DNA of 64,000 nucleotides from Branchinecta lynchi. Lineage: Eukaryota > Arthropoda > Branchiopoda > Anostraca > Branchinectidae. Below the pieces are notes generated by a model, which saw only the letters and a program-made list of their open reading frames with translations, ran no database searches and was not told the origin of the DNA. The stretch covers positions 30,702 through 94,701 of the forward strand of contig JAKZAP010000148.1 in NCBI GenBank assembly GCA_023053575.1, in the 5' to 3' direction. Positions 26,001 to 36,972 of this stretch are shown one piece after another; the first letter of the stretch is position 1; each line of letters starts with the position of its first letter. Made by a program: the position numbers and the translations under genes.

Positions 26001-27503
26001 AGACAGTCAGTCAAAACAGAGAGACAGATAGTCAGTCAAGACAGACAGACAGACAGTCAGTCAAGACAGACAGACAGACAGTCAGTCAAGACTGACAGAC
26101 AGAAAGTCAGTCAAGACAGACAGACAGACAGTCAGTCAAGACAGGCAGACAGATAGTCACTCAAGACAGACAGAAAGTCAGTCAAGACAGACAGACAGTC
26201 AGTAAAGACAGACAGACAGACAGACAGACAGTCAGTCAAGACAGAGAGACAGACAGTCAGTCATGACAGTCAGTCATGACAGTCAGTCATGACAGACAGA
26301 TAGACAGACAGTCAGTCAGTCAAGGCAGACAGACAATCAGTCAAGACAGACAAAAAGAGAGTCAGTCAAGACAGACAGACACTCAGTCAGTCAAGACAGA
26401 CAGACAGTCAGTCAAGACAGACAGACAGATAGTCAGTCAAGACAGACAGACAGTCAGTCAAGACAGACAGACAGACAGTCACTCAAGACAGACAGACAGA
26501 CAGTCAGTCAAGACAGACAGACAGACAGACAGACAGACAGTCGAGACAGACAGATAGACAGACAGTCAGTCGGTCAAGGCAGACAGACAATCAGTCAAGA
26601 CAGACAAAAAGAGAGTCAGTCAAGACAGACAGACACTCAGTCAGTCAAGACAGACAGACAGTCAGTCAGTCAAGACAGACAGGCAGTCAGTCAGGACAGA
26701 CAGACAGTCAGTCAGTCAATACAGACAGACAGACAGACATACAGTCAGTCAAGACAGACAGACATACAGTCAGTCAAGACAGACAGACAGACAGTCAAGA
26801 CAGACAGACAGATAGTCAGTCAAGACAATCAGACAAACAGTCAGTCAAGACAGACAGACAGACAGTCAGTCAAGACAGACAGAAAGACAGACAGTCAGTC
26901 AGTCAAGACAGACAGACAGACAGACAGTCAGTCAAGACAGACAGTCAGTCAAGACAGACAGACAAAAATTCAGTCAAGACAGACAGACAGACAGACAGTC
27001 AAGACAGACAGACAAACAGTCAGTCTAGACAGACAGACAGACAGTCAGCCAAGACAGACAGACAGACAGTCAGTCAGTCAAGACAGACAGACAGACAGTC
27101 AGTCAAGACAGACAGACAGACAGTCAGTCAAGACAGAGAGACAGTCAGTCAAGACAGACAGACAGACAGTCATTCAGGACAGACAGACAGACAGTCATTC
27201 AAGACAGACAGACAGTCAGTCAGTCAAAACAGACAGTCAGTCAGTCTAGATACACAAACAGTCAGTCAAGACAGATAGACAGTCAGTCAAGACAGATAGA
27301 CAGTCAGTCATGACCGACAGACAGTCAGTCAAGACAGACAGACAGACAGACAGACAGTCAGTCAAGACAGACAGACAGTCAGTCAAGACAGACAGACAGT
27401 CAGTCAAGACAGACAGACAGTCAGTCAAGACAGTCAGACAGTCAGTCAAGACAGACAGACAGTCAAGACAGACAGAAAGACAAACAGTCAGTCTAGACAG
27501 ACA
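17189..27503 (+). repeat. Satellite array continued (plus orientation)
   Basis: Same AGTC/AAGAC/AGAC composition as before the LTR element. Additional variants include GTCAGTCTAGATACACAAACAG, CAGATAAGACAG and GTCATTCAGGACAG near the end. Open frames at 17838-18731, 21695-22738, 25175-25522 and others are stop-free repeat, not genes. The array ends at AGACA (27499-27503), the target duplication of the Gypsy element. Confidence 0.95.
17402..25135 (+). repeat. Two tandem copies of a 3.86-kb higher-order block
   Basis: AGAGAGCCAGATAG is near 17411 and again 3857 bases later. The stop-free frames at 17838 and 21695 begin with the same 240 or so residues and are 3857 bases apart. The CATTCGAGACAG variant is at 20769 and 24631, 3862 apart. 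The copies are therefore about 17402-21258 and 21259-25135, differing by small (AGAC)n length changes and few substitutions. Such similarity over 3.8 kb of satellite points to a recent unequal exchange, or less likely an assembly duplication. Confidence 0.85.
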
Positions 27504-27702
27504 TGTTGTGTCCGGTTACGCGATTGACACCGATAACACAAAATATAGTTTTATTTGGAAACTAGTTGGAGAGAGTATTCATCCTTAAACTCAACTGATT
27601 ACAATGATGATTAAACAATAGATAGAAAACGACCCCCGCTAGGTGGCGGACCATGATACTAATTTACACCGCTAGGTAATGCTCATAATAACATATTCAA
27701 CA
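27504..27702 (-). repeat. 3' LTR of the Gypsy element
   Basis: 199 bp; on the plus strand it starts TGTTGTGTCCGG and ends CATATTCAACA, so the ends are TGTTG/CAACA. The copy at 31782 onward matches until it is interrupted near 31969. It serves as the pre-insertion reference for the split 5' LTR. Confidence 0.9.
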
Positions 27703-27710
27703 CCTTCCCC
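27703..27710 (-). other. Polypurine tract of the Gypsy element
   Basis: Read on the minus strand this is GGGGAAGG, ending directly at the LTR start (TGTTGAATATG). The position supports the 199-bp LTR border. Confidence 0.75.
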
Positions 27711-27741
27711 GACGTAAATAAATACTGGGATCATTAACTGA

Positions 27742-29045
27742 TCAGCTACGGTATCGAATTGGCGGTCTACGCACTCTGGATGGATTGCGACGAACGTTAC
27801 TAGTGGTCTCATCAACAATGCTTTCATTTTGCTGCTGTTCCTGTACATTCGGACTCTGCTCTACCACATTCGGACACTGATTCGTCACATCAATTCCAGT
27901 TATCCAATCATCTGGATCATCTTCATTCGACTCTACTTTACTTCTACGCAGTTGGTTGACATGTCGTTTCCACCGTTGGTTACCCACCTGCACTATGTAC
28001 ACTACACTCGATTTACATTCAAACACCGTTCCACACACCCAAGCATTCGTTCTGTAATCCCTAACTGACACCTTCTCCCCCGCCACGAAACTTCGGACAC
28101 GCTTAACTGGTTCATTTTCAGTATTTTTAACCCGATCTGCCTCCGCGACATTTGGTTTAATCAAGTCAAGTCGCGTACGCAATGCACGACCCAAAAATAT
28201 TTCCACTGGGGATTTCCCTGTAGTAATGTTGACACTACTACGATTTGAAAACAAGAACCTACTGAGTGCTAAATCCTTTTTCTCCGGCTCATTCATCAAC
28301 AACGCACTCATCTTTTCTTTAATGTCCGGACATATCTTTCGACTTGCCCATTTGACTGTGGGCAATATGGCGGTGACGTCACGTGCTTGATCCCATTACA
28401 TTCCAAAAACTGTGAAAATTCCCCCGCTGTAAACTGTGGGCCATTGTCACTGACCAATACCTTTGGTAAACCGTACCTTGCAAATATGCCCCTTAAAACG
28501 CAAATACCAATACCTTTGGTAAACCGTACCTTGCAAATATGCCCCTTAAAACGCAAATCGTCTTTTCTGCTGTGGTTTTACCCATTCTAACCACCTCAAC
28601 CGATTTCGAATATGAATCAACCAATAATAAATACATATCACCGTGATATGTGACTTGCAGCCACAGTCATAAATTCCTTGCATGACAAAGCAATTGATTC
28701 GATATCCGAGTCAATATCAGGCCACCACACTCGAGTACGTGCGAGCGCTTCCATCTTGACCATACCAATGTGTCCTGCATGTATCTCATCCAAATACATC
28801 TTCCTCAACTTTTCTGGCAAAACAACCCGAATTCCACGCAGCACACATTGATTTTCAATCGTTAACTCAGATTGAACTCGATAAAACGGCAACAGTTCAC
28901 TCGGTAAATCCTTCGGACTTCTAGGCCAACCCTCGACAATATACCGTGACACTTTCTGAAGGGTTTTGTACCTTTCAGTTCCAACTTTTACACTAGCAAA
29001 ATCAACTGGCAACGACATCAACTGGTTTACGTTGACCAAATTCGA
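27742..29045 (-). pseudogene. Gypsy integrase region, disrupted
   Basis: In minus-strand order, the zinc domain is seen around HAGHIGM and the following Cys near 28660. The sequence then jumps to LLLVDSYSK, so the second Cys pair and the first catalytic Asp are missing, apparently by deletion near 28640. The second Asp (VSDNGPQF) and the Glu (SNGQVERYV) are present near 28455 and 28345. A 53-bp tandem duplication at 28453-28558 shifts the frame. A C-terminal segment with the usual small beta-barrel pattern (KVSVRDYR...VVYIVQVG...RHVNQLR) runs to 27742. Frames starting at 29039 are only apparent (TTG). The enzyme cannot be functional as it stands. Confidence 0.85.
28453..28558. repeat. 53-bp tandem duplication inside the integrase core
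   Basis: ACCAATACCTTTGGTAAACC and the following 33 bases occur twice in a row (28453 and 28506). The period of 53 is not divisible by three, so it shifts the integrase reading frame. Confidence 0.9.
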
Positions 29046-29845
29046 CTAAAAAATCATCGGCTCATCAGTATTACTTTCGTCCACCAAACGTGATAGCGCA
29101 TCTACATTTTGTATAGCCTTAGCCGGCTTGAACTTAATGACATACTGGTAACACGCCAATTGTACTGCCCAACGTTGGATCCGTGACGAAGATAATACCG
29201 GGAGGCCACTCTTTTCCCCCAAAATCAAAGATAATGGGCGATTATCTGTACACAACTCAAACTTTCGTGAATACAAATAAAAATGAAATTTCTTCAGCCC
29301 ATACATTATTCCCAAACCTTCCCTTTCCAATTGGGAGTAGTTCTGCTCCGCAGGAGTAAGACGACGCGAGGCGAATGCAATGGGTCTGTCAGAACCATCT
29401 GGCATGATGTGAGATATAACTGCTGCTACCGCAACTGGCGAAGCATCACAAGTTAAAACTAACGGCAACTCAGAACTGAAGTGCACTAGCACAGAGTCTG
29501 ATGCTAAAATATCTTTCAATGCCTTGAGTGCTTTCTGACAGTCCCCACTCCACTCAAATGTACGACTCTTTCCCAATAATTGCGTAATTGGGTACATCAT
29601 ATCCGCTGCATTTGGGATAAACTTCCGGTAGTAATTCACCATCCCCAAGCACAAAGACACTTCGGACTTACTCTTAGGACTAGGCATGTTTACAATCGCT
29701 TCACCCTTTTTCATACTAGGAGTTAGCCCATTCTCGCTCACAGTAAACCCGAAATAATCAACAGACGGCTGCAGAAATGCACACTTAGACAATTTCACTT
29801 TCAGACCATACTCTCTGAACTTCAAAAGCACTTTCCGCAGATTTA
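29046..29845 (-). pseudogene. Gypsy RT thumb and RNase H region
   Basis: Continues RT from the 29846-31710 segment in another frame. Leu-Lys-Phe-Arg and YFGFTVSENGL are RT connection motifs. LTCDASPVAVAAVI, YSQLEREGL, LCTDNRPLSL and NVDALSRL give the RNase H Asp/Glu/Asp/Asp set. The preceding break lies at the GAAACTGCGAGG junction near 29850-29856 and looks like one lost base. The frame ends with TAG at 29046-29048, but the same frame continues into the integrase N-terminal part, so this is an internal stop in a single polyprotein. The GTG at 29831 is not a true start. Confidence 0.85.
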
Positions 29846-31710
29846 CTAAATGCTCCTCGCAGTTTCACCTGAAACGATCACATCATCCAAGATGTATGCT
29901 ACACCATTGACATCAACCAATATGATATCCATCGTATGCTGAAATATCGCACAAGCAGACGAAACACCGAAAGGCAACCTTTTATACTTGTAGAGGCCTT
30001 GGTGCGTATTCACCGTTACACACTCCTGAGACTCGTCATCCAACTCCAACTGCAGATATGCTTGACGCAAATCTAACTTGCTGAATCTTTTCCCTTTTCG
30101 CAATCGAGCTAACACTTCCTCCGCAGCAGGCAAAGGATGCTCGTATTCCTGAATCTGAGAATTGACCGTCACTTTGAAATCTCCACAGATTCTTACTGAT
30201 CCATCAGGCTTCAGGATTGGAACAACAGGCGCAGCCCACTCACTGTACTGCACTTTCTCAATTATGCCTTGTGCTTCCAACTGATTCAATTCCATTGACA
30301 CTTTGTCACGTATCGCGATTGGCACTACTCTTGGCTGGTAAAAGCGCGGTTTAGCATCCTCTTGAAGCTTTATCGTCGCTTTAATTCCTTTCACTTTGCC
30401 CAATTTCTCATCGAACACATCTTGGAATTCGCTTACCAGCTTTTTCACCTCCTTGTCTGATCCATTTGTGATCTGCTTGATTTCTGGCCAGTTAAGCTTG
30501 ATACTGCTTAACCAATTCCTTCCGAACAGGGTGGAATCACAATTATCCACCACTATCACTGGTAAAACGTAGGATTTTCCATCATACTCGACGGTAACAT
30601 CAAGTTCACCACACACTGGTACAGATGTACCATTGAATGCTCTCAATGACAAATCACACGGTCTCATTTCCTGTCCATGTTGAATCTCCTTCAGCCGCGA
30701 CTTTGGCAATACTGTAACCGCTGAGCCTGTATCCAGCTCCATTTCCATAGCTGTGCCATTTATTCTCACTGGCACCAGTATGGGATCGACAACCTGTCCT
30801 CTGCTTGACAAGTTGAATATTGGTAAATCGTCAGACAATGTCGTCTCTAACTTCCCACGATTGATGGATTTCACTTCAGCTCTTCTCTTGAACCCCGCTT
30901 TGCCAGTCCTGTCTCCACCCTTAGGTGGCATCACACTTCCATTTGACTTGCATGCTGGCTTTATATGCCCCTTCAAGCCACACCCATGACAAGTCGCATC
31001 TTTGAACTTGCAAAATTTTGCAACATGTCCGACTTTCATGCAAGCATAGCATGACACTTGACGATTACCACTAGACTGTCCTAGTTTGGGCGAATAGTGA
31101 TGTTGCGGAGATTTGCTCACGTATTTCACAGGAATTTTTGTCTTCATCTTTTCTGTCTCTGATTCTGCCGCTAAAACACTCTGTGTGATCCTTAGAGCCT
31201 TTTCAACTGTGAGGCTTTCCTCAGTTAACAGCCGTTTTTGGACTGCAGATGTTTGTAGACCACAAACAAATCTATCTCGTAAAGCCTCATTCAGGAAAGT
31301 TCCAAACTCACACGATTCAGCCAGTCTCTTGAGTTCATTCAGGTATGTAGCTGCGAGTTCACCTTGCTGTTGGCTACGACCATAAAACTTGAACCTTTCT
31401 GCAATAACAAAACGCTTTGGGGAATAATGTTCCAAAGCCTTAGCTTTGATGTCACTGTACGGAACTTCATTAAGTCTCTTAGGAAGAACCGATTGCCTGA
31501 TGGCTGAATAAGTTTCTGACCCACAACTAGTCAGAAATATGGCTCTCTGCCTTGAAGCTTCTGTAACTCCGTTTGCTTCAAAGTACATCTCAACTGTTCC
31601 ACATATTCTGCAAAGTCATCATCTTTGTGATACTGACGTATCTGTCCAATCAGTGGACCATGAATGCTGGATGGGGTTACACCCTCATTTCCAAACACAC
31701 CGCCCTTAGT
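29846..31710 (-). pseudogene. Gypsy Gag, protease and N-terminal RT
   Basis: The open part from the ATG at 31588 is 580 codons. It holds capsid-like Gag (1-150), two CCHC knuckles (180-193 CYACMKVGHVAKFC and 200-213 CHGCGLKGHIKPAC), protease LDTGSAVTV (Asp at 286) and RT from about 400: VRICGDFKV, FSKLDLRQAYLQLEL, LPFGVSSACAIFQ and the catalytic box ILDD at 566-569. Gag coding clearly starts further upstream in another frame: a segment ending DDDFAEYVEQL is readable near 31600-31690 and joins at about 31590 by a one-base shift. The frame ends at a stop just after the ILDD box because of a second one-base shift. Gag, PR and RT are one polyprotein in relatives. Confidence 0.88.
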
Positions 31711-31763
31711 TTCAGGCGTATTGGCACCTTAACTGCACAATATAACACTGCAAAGTCTTTCCG

Positions 31764-31780
31764 AATAATCCTCGTCGCCA
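31764..31780 (-). other. Candidate primer binding site of the Gypsy element
   Basis: On the minus strand, one base after the 5' LTR, the sequence starts TGGCGACGAGGATT. The TGG start and position are right for a tRNA primer site. I cannot name the tRNA. Confidence 0.55.
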
Positions 31781-31781
31781 A

Positions 31782-31969
31782 TGTTGTGTCCGGTTACGCG
31801 ATTAAAACCGATAACACAAAATATAGTTTTATTTGGAAACTAGTTGGAGAGAGTATTCATCCTTAGACTCAACTGATTACAATGATGATTAAACAATAGA
31901 TAGAAAACGACCCCCGCTAGGTGGCGGACCATGGTACTTATTTACACCGCTAGGTAATGCTCATAATAA
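31782..31969 (-). repeat. 5' LTR of the Gypsy element, inner part
   Basis: Matches 27504-27691 with about five substitutions (for example GATTGACACC/GATTAAAACC, CATGATACTAA/CATGGTACTTA). The match stops after GCTCATAATAA. The missing outer bases ACATATTCAACA reappear as ACATAT at 36940-36945 and ATATACAACA at 45530-45539, so the LTR was split by two insertions. Confidence 0.88.
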
Positions 31970-31976
31970 TGCTAAT

Positions 31977-31998
31977 GCTCAAGCAGTTCTGCTTGAGC
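31977..31998. other. Perfect 10-bp-stem hairpin at the LINE-A 5' junction
   Basis: GCTCAAGCAG, two T, then CTGCTTGAGC. It lies within ten bases of the LTR/LINE-A border. TAATGCTCA also occurs twice around the border (at about 31956 and 31973). Confidence 0.85.
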
Positions 31999-32255
31999 TT
32001 TCATTCAGAGCAGTCGCAATTGAAGCTATCAGTTTGCCATCTAAAAAGTAAATACGTGAACCTGTGACAGAGCGCCGGATTACTGATTGGAATCTAGATT
32101 GCTGAGTTGCATGCAAGAGTACGGTGGAAATAAATTGGCAGGTTCTACGTTACACCGGGCCAACTCCCAATAGGTGATTGCCACCGTATACCGTGGGCCT
32201 GCCCGCAGCAAGATAAGTTTTGTTATTATATTACTTGTAGCGTTTTACAAAAGAT
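31999..32255 (+). other. LINE-A 5' leader
   Basis: No gene is seen. The sequence includes a GC-richer stretch before ORF1 (CCGTGGGCCTGCCCGCAGC near 32189-32210). An internal promoter is expected in full-length LINEs, but I cannot point to one. Confidence 0.4.
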
Positions 32256-33137
32256 ATGGCAGAAGACAAGTTAGACAGAATCTTGGCTGAGATCGGGGAG
32301 ATAAACTCGCGTCTTGGGGCCTTGGAGGCCGTTCCTTCTCAGTTGGCGCAACTCACAGAAAAGGTGGAAAAGGTTGCTAGAGACACCGAAAGTTCTTGTG
32401 CCCAAACCACAAGCTCCGTCAATGAAGCCACAGCAGAAATTAGTCGTTTGAACGCAAAATTAGAAGAACAACAGAGAAAATGTGATAAACTTGAAGCGGA
32501 TATGAAAAGCACAAGTTTGATTTTGTACAATTTTGCACCCTCAGTTAGAGGTCCGAGTCTCCAGCATGATTTAGTTGATTGTTTGAACCAAATTATTCCC
32601 CGTTTCCGGATCAGCCAGAGTGAAATAAAAGACGCTTTCCGGCTCCGAGTGAAATCGTCGAATAACAGAGCCGTACCACCCGTCCTTATCAAATTCGTTT
32701 CAAAAGGGTGCAGAGATTCCGTCCTTAGAGGTAATCCTGATCTCCGCCGATACCACCTTAGCGCGATGCCGGAGTACACAAGCCGGGAGCTGGTTTCGCG
32801 AAATAAACTGAAGCCTGTTCTCGAGAAGGCGCGAAATGAGGGGTTCGAAGCTCACTTGAGAGGGGAAAGATTAATGGTGGGAAACCAGTCATTCGTATAT
32901 GACGAAGGCGCAGACCGCGTGGTGCTACAAAATCGTCCAGCAAGGGAACCAATCGAAGTGCGACAGGCACCATTGGAGCAAAGTAATGTTATGAACAGTG
33001 GTGGAAGCCGACAGATAACCGATAGGCCAGTTGGTCGTGGAAGGAGCAACTCGGCTAGCTCTATCGGAAGTTTCCACGATGCCAGAGAAAGTTTTCAAAC
33101 CGGATACGGAACTCCAGTGGGGAGGTCCCAAGTCTAA
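32256..33137 (+). CDS. LINE-A ORF1 protein (coiled coil plus RNA-binding-like domain)
   Basis: 293 codons from a clear ATG. Residues 5-85 form a heptad-rich coiled coil (Leu/Ile at regular spacing, ending in LEEQQRKCDKLEADMKS). Residues about 86-215 resemble the RRM-like and C-terminal part of L1-type ORF1 proteins: a SLILYNFAPS beta strand, then IKDAFRLRV, VLIKFVSKGCRDSVLR and a basic LRGERLMVGNQSFVY stretch. The tail (215-293) is low-complexity, Arg/Ser/Gly rich. By family analogy it would bind the LINE RNA as an oligomer. It has no CCHC knuckle. The frame is intact. Confidence 0.8.
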   Translation: MAEDKLDRILAEIGEINSRLGALEAVPSQLAQLTEKVEKVARDTESSCAQTTSSVNEATAEISRLNAKLEEQQRKCDKLEADMKSTSLILYNFAPSVRGPSLQHDLVDCLNQIIPRFRISQSEIKDAFRLRVKSSNNRAVPPVLIKFVSKGCRDSVLRGNPDLRRYHLSAMPEYTSRELVSRNKLKPVLEKARNEGFEAHLRGERLMVGNQSFVYDEGADRVVLQNRPAREPIEVRQAPLEQSNVMNSGGSRQITDRPVGRGRSNSASSIGSFHDARESFQTGYGTPVGRSQV

Positions 33138-33382
33138 GTTTTAAATGTAATTGAAACGAGAAAGCGTGGAAATGAGGTGATTATCAGCCCGAACGATGTT
33201 TATCGCCAACCGGACACAAATCGAGTTTTCTTGCCGGGGTCTCCAGAGGAAGGTGGAACCGGAGATGAGTAGGCCGGCGTTACGAAGGTCAGGCTCAAGC
33301 GCGGCGTTTGTTTACGCTGGAAAAAACGAACCGCGGAGATGTCCCAATGAGTGACACAGAAACATAGGGAGACGACGGCCAT
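33138..33382 (+). other. LINE-A inter-ORF segment
   Basis: 245 bases with no ORF. The ORF2 frame opens only after TAG at 33365-33367. Confidence 0.6.
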
Positions 33383-36300
33383 GTGCACACGTGCCTCCAA
33401 CCAAGATGCCTGTATTTCATTTTGTGGAATGTCCAAGGATTTTCTAGTATAAAATTATCGGATTTGTTGAAAGTTAGGAAACACCCGGATTTGTTTGTAT
33501 TGGTGGAAACATGGCAAAGTGATCCAGTATTTTTGGAGGGTTTTTGTACGTTTGATAGGCGACGAGGTAAGAGTGGAAATGGAAGGGTGTATGGGGGTGT
33601 TTGCATTTTCTTAAAGAATGGTGTATTTGATTTTGTGGAAAGAGTGAAAAGTGGTTCAGAAAGTATTGTATGGATAAGAGGTGTTGTAGGAAATAGGAAA
33701 ATGTTGATATGTTGTGTTTATATTCCACCACAGTCTAGCTCATACTCAAGAGAGGACACTTGGGAATTGTTAGCAGAAGAGACAGTGAGATTAAGTAGAA
33801 AGTGGCCTAACCACGATCGTATTTTTCTAGGTGATTTCAATGGGTATACCAGTGACTCGTTGGAGAGTGTAGATTACCAAGTGGGCCTTGAGGAACCTAC
33901 CCAGTTTCGCGAGGAGTATCTGGAGACGTATGGTGTGAGGACAAGTAAGGACCAGAACCGGAGGAAAAACAGGTGGGGTCAAAATTTACTAGATTTTGCG
34001 GGTAACGAAAATTTGGTAATTCTGAACGGTAGAGTTGGGGCGGATAAGGAGGAAGGGGGAGGGTTTACACGCTTTTCAGGGAAAGTTCCAAGCATTATTG
34101 ATTATGTTTTGGTGAGTAAGTCTCTTTGGTTGTGTTGCAGAAACTTCAGGACATTGAATGTTGGGGGGTCAGATCATGTTCCGGTGGAAGTAACTATTAT
34201 TGTTGAAAGTCCTGTGCCTAACATAAGTTGTGTTGTTAGTGGAGAAGGTGAGAGTGTCCCCCAGACTTGTCCGCATAATGTACCACGAAAAAAGATAAAA
34301 GTTGATTTGATTACGGAGAAGGAGCTGCACGTTATGCTGGGTTCAGATGAAATGGAAAGAGTTATAGAGAAAGCAGTTACTGAAATAAAAGATGGTGAGA
34401 TAGAGCACTCTTTGAGGGCGCTGACAGACATATTATATGATAAGTGTTCTAAAATTTCTAGTGTCAAGAAACAGAAGGCTAAGCATGGGAATAAAACATT
34501 CTTTGACAAGGAATGCTATGATAAAAGAGAAGAAGTAATAAAAGCGTTAATTGCAGTGAAAGCTAGTGACCCAGATAATCTAAGTGATAAATTGCGTCAA
34601 TATAAGGGGATAAGAAAGGTTTATAAAGATTTGTTGAAGTTAAAGAGAGAATTGGTGGATAAGGAGTTGAAAGATAGAGTGGTGAAGGATTTTAGAAGTA
34701 AAAACAGTAGAGAATTTTGGAAGGGAGTTACGACTATGTTGACAACTAACCAGATGAACGAACATATGCCCCCAGCAGATTCTTGGCCTGTTTTCTTAGA
34801 GGATAAGGAGCAAGGATGCGAAAGCGACCATACCGTTTTTAAGGAAATATTAAAGAAGATGGAGAAACAAGTGAGTTTACCCATAGGCGAGGAAGAATTT
34901 AAGCCAGTAAGTGAACATGAGGTGTGGGTTTCTTTAAAACGTATGCGTGGGAGATCAGCACCAGGAATAGATGGTATACCAACGATTGTATGGAAATGGA
35001 GTAAACAATATTTAATACCTTTCATGGCATTGGCATTTACGTCAATAATAAATAATATTTATTGGCCAGAAGGATGGAATACTTCAGTAGTTACCCCAAT
35101 TTTTAAGAAAGGTGATAGGACAAATAAAGAAAATTACAGGGAAATTCACCTAGGAAATACGATTAGTAAATTATTTTGTAAGATATTAGATAATAGATTA
35201 AAATCATGGCTAAATAGTACGGCTAAGTTAAGTAGGCTCCAGGCTGGTTTTAGAGAGGGTTACAGTACCCTAGACCAGATTTTTTCGCTCCAGATGTTAA
35301 TACGGAAGCACACTTCACGGAGAAAAGGTAAGCTTTACGTTGCATTTGTTGACTTAAAAGGTGCTTTTGATAATGTTAAACGTAGCCTATTGTTGAAAGT
35401 GTTGGTAGATGTAGGGCTACCGATAACATTTGTAAGAGTTATAGCGCAAATTTATTCAGGTATTTATATGGTGGTTCGAGTAATGAACAGGATTTCTCGG
35501 ACAGTTACGTCATTGAAGGGGGTTAAGCAAGGGTGTACCCTTTCCCCTAAGCTTTTCACCCTTTTTATAAATGACCTTGAGGATTTTATGACTAGAATGG
35601 GTGCTCCATTAGTTAGTATTGACATCATATCTTTGTGCATGTTGTTGTTCGCTGACGACATTGCGTTGATAGCGGACAGTCGGTCAGATCTCCAGAAGTT
35701 TTTGGACCTTTTGGATCAATATTTGGCGGGAAAGGAGTTACAGTTAAACTTGGCGAAGACGGTTGTTATGATTTTTAGGAAAGGGGGAAGATTAGAAGAT
35801 GAAGTTAAATTGAAATTTAGGGGAGAGGAAATAGGGTTTAGGGAAGAATTTATTTATTTAGGACATAAGCTTAAGTCAAATGGTTCCTTCGGGAGCCAAG
35901 TTGAAGCAAGCGTAACCAAAGGTAAGCGATGTATAAATATGGTATTAAGAAGTAAGTTAAGAGTTATAGAAGATATGAAGTTACATAAACAGGTTTTCCA
36001 GACAAAAATTATTCCGGCTATACATTACGCATCCGAGATTTGGGGTTTTGGTAAGTATGAAAAGTTAGAGCAACTGCAATTGATGTATTTTAAAAGAGTA
36101 CTAGGAGTTAGTAATAAAATAAATTCGATAGTTCTGAAGGGTGACCTGGGCCTAACTAGTTTAAGGAAATAAAGATGGGTAAGTATGATTTCATTTTGGG
36201 AGAAGCTGCTGCAGATGCCACGGGTTCGAGTCGCTAAGGCAGCATATAAGGAAAGCGTGCGGGACTCCGAAAAAGATTCATGGGCATCCCAGGTGAGGCA

Positions 36301-36835
36301 GATACTGGACCAGTGTGGTTTGTCAGAATTATGGAACAATGGTGATGGGCCTGGACTCCCTGTGGGTGATGTGAGAAAGGCGGTGGAAAGTCGTCTGTTG
36401 GATCAAGAAATTCAATCTTGGCAGGTTGCCAAGGATGAGTCAATGTCTTTGAGGTTTTATGCAAAAATTAAAGAGATTTGGGGGGAGGAAGTGTATTTTA
36501 AAGCGGGTCTTAAAAGGGAGGAAACACGGGATTTCATTAGTTGTAGGGCAGACAGTCTGCCACTGGGGGAGAGAAGACGGTATATTGGGAGGGCAAAGGG
36601 TCGGTCCGGTCCTTATTCATGTCCGATGTGTGGCAGCATGGACGAGAATTTAAAGCATTTATTGTGTGAATGCGAAAGTTTGAGTGAACTTAGGTTAGAA
36701 ATTTTTGGTGTGAACGGAAGGGGAATGGATGAAGAATGGATGTGTGGTGTAATAGGGAATAACTGTTTTGGAAATATAAAACAGCTGGTGAGGTTCCTCA
36801 GGGTAGCCTTAGCCCATAGGGATAGGTGCCTATAG
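33383..36835 (+). pseudogene. LINE-A ORF2: endonuclease, reverse transcriptase and zinc knuckle, with one in-frame stop
   Basis: The frame runs 33383-36835 with a single TAA at 36170-36172; both halves are in the same frame (positions differ by 2802 bases). AP-endonuclease motifs are WNVQGF (about residue 15), ETWQ, LGDFN (149-153), IIDYVLVS and GGSDHVPVEV. RT follows: GRSAPGIDGIP, VTPIFKKGDR, NYREIHLGNTISKLF, AFVDLKGAFDNV, GVKQGCTLSPKLF and FADD (756-759). After the stop, 216 codons end in a CPMCGSMDENLKHLLCEC knuckle. The open frame starts at GTG; no in-frame ATG lies before WNVQGF, so the natural start is unclear (non-AUG start, reinitiation, or a lost base). One nonsense change near the end of RT would remove the C-terminal part. 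Confidence 0.88.
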
Positions 36836-36940
36836 GAGTTTAATATTTTTTGTGTGTGGTGTTGTTTTTTGTTATATACGTATTTGCCATGGCCGTTGGC
36901 TTTAAGCGCAAATAAAATCTTATCTTATCTTATCTAAAAA
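36836..36940 (+). other. LINE-A 3' UTR and pentanucleotide tail
   Basis: Ends AAATAAAATCTTATCTTATC followed by TTATCTAAAAA. The TCTTA repeat replaces a poly(A) tail, as seen in several invertebrate LINE clades. Confidence 0.75.
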
Positions 36941-36945
36941 CATAT

Positions 36946-36972
36946 CGCGGCTGCTGCGTGCACACCTCGTAT
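36946..36972 (+). repeat. Left terminal inverted repeat
   Basis: 27 bp starting CGCGGCTGCTGCGTGCACAC and ending CCTCGTAT; exact inverse of 45503-45529. If the flanking ATAT is counted, the match is 31 bp. Confidence 0.95.

Larger units (their letters stand above)
31970..36940 (+). mobile_element. LINE-A, APE-type non-LTR retrotransposon
   Basis: About 4.97 kb inserted in the Gypsy 5' LTR. It has a 5' leader, ORF1 (32256-33137), a 245-base gap, ORF2 with endonuclease, RT and a C-terminal zinc knuckle (33383-36835, one in-frame stop), a short 3' UTR and an (ATCTT)n-type tail ending about 36935. The 5' edge is set where the LTR match stops; the 3' edge where ACATAT of the LTR resumes. No clean target duplication is seen; at most a few A/T bases. 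The clade is not certain. Confidence 0.85.
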
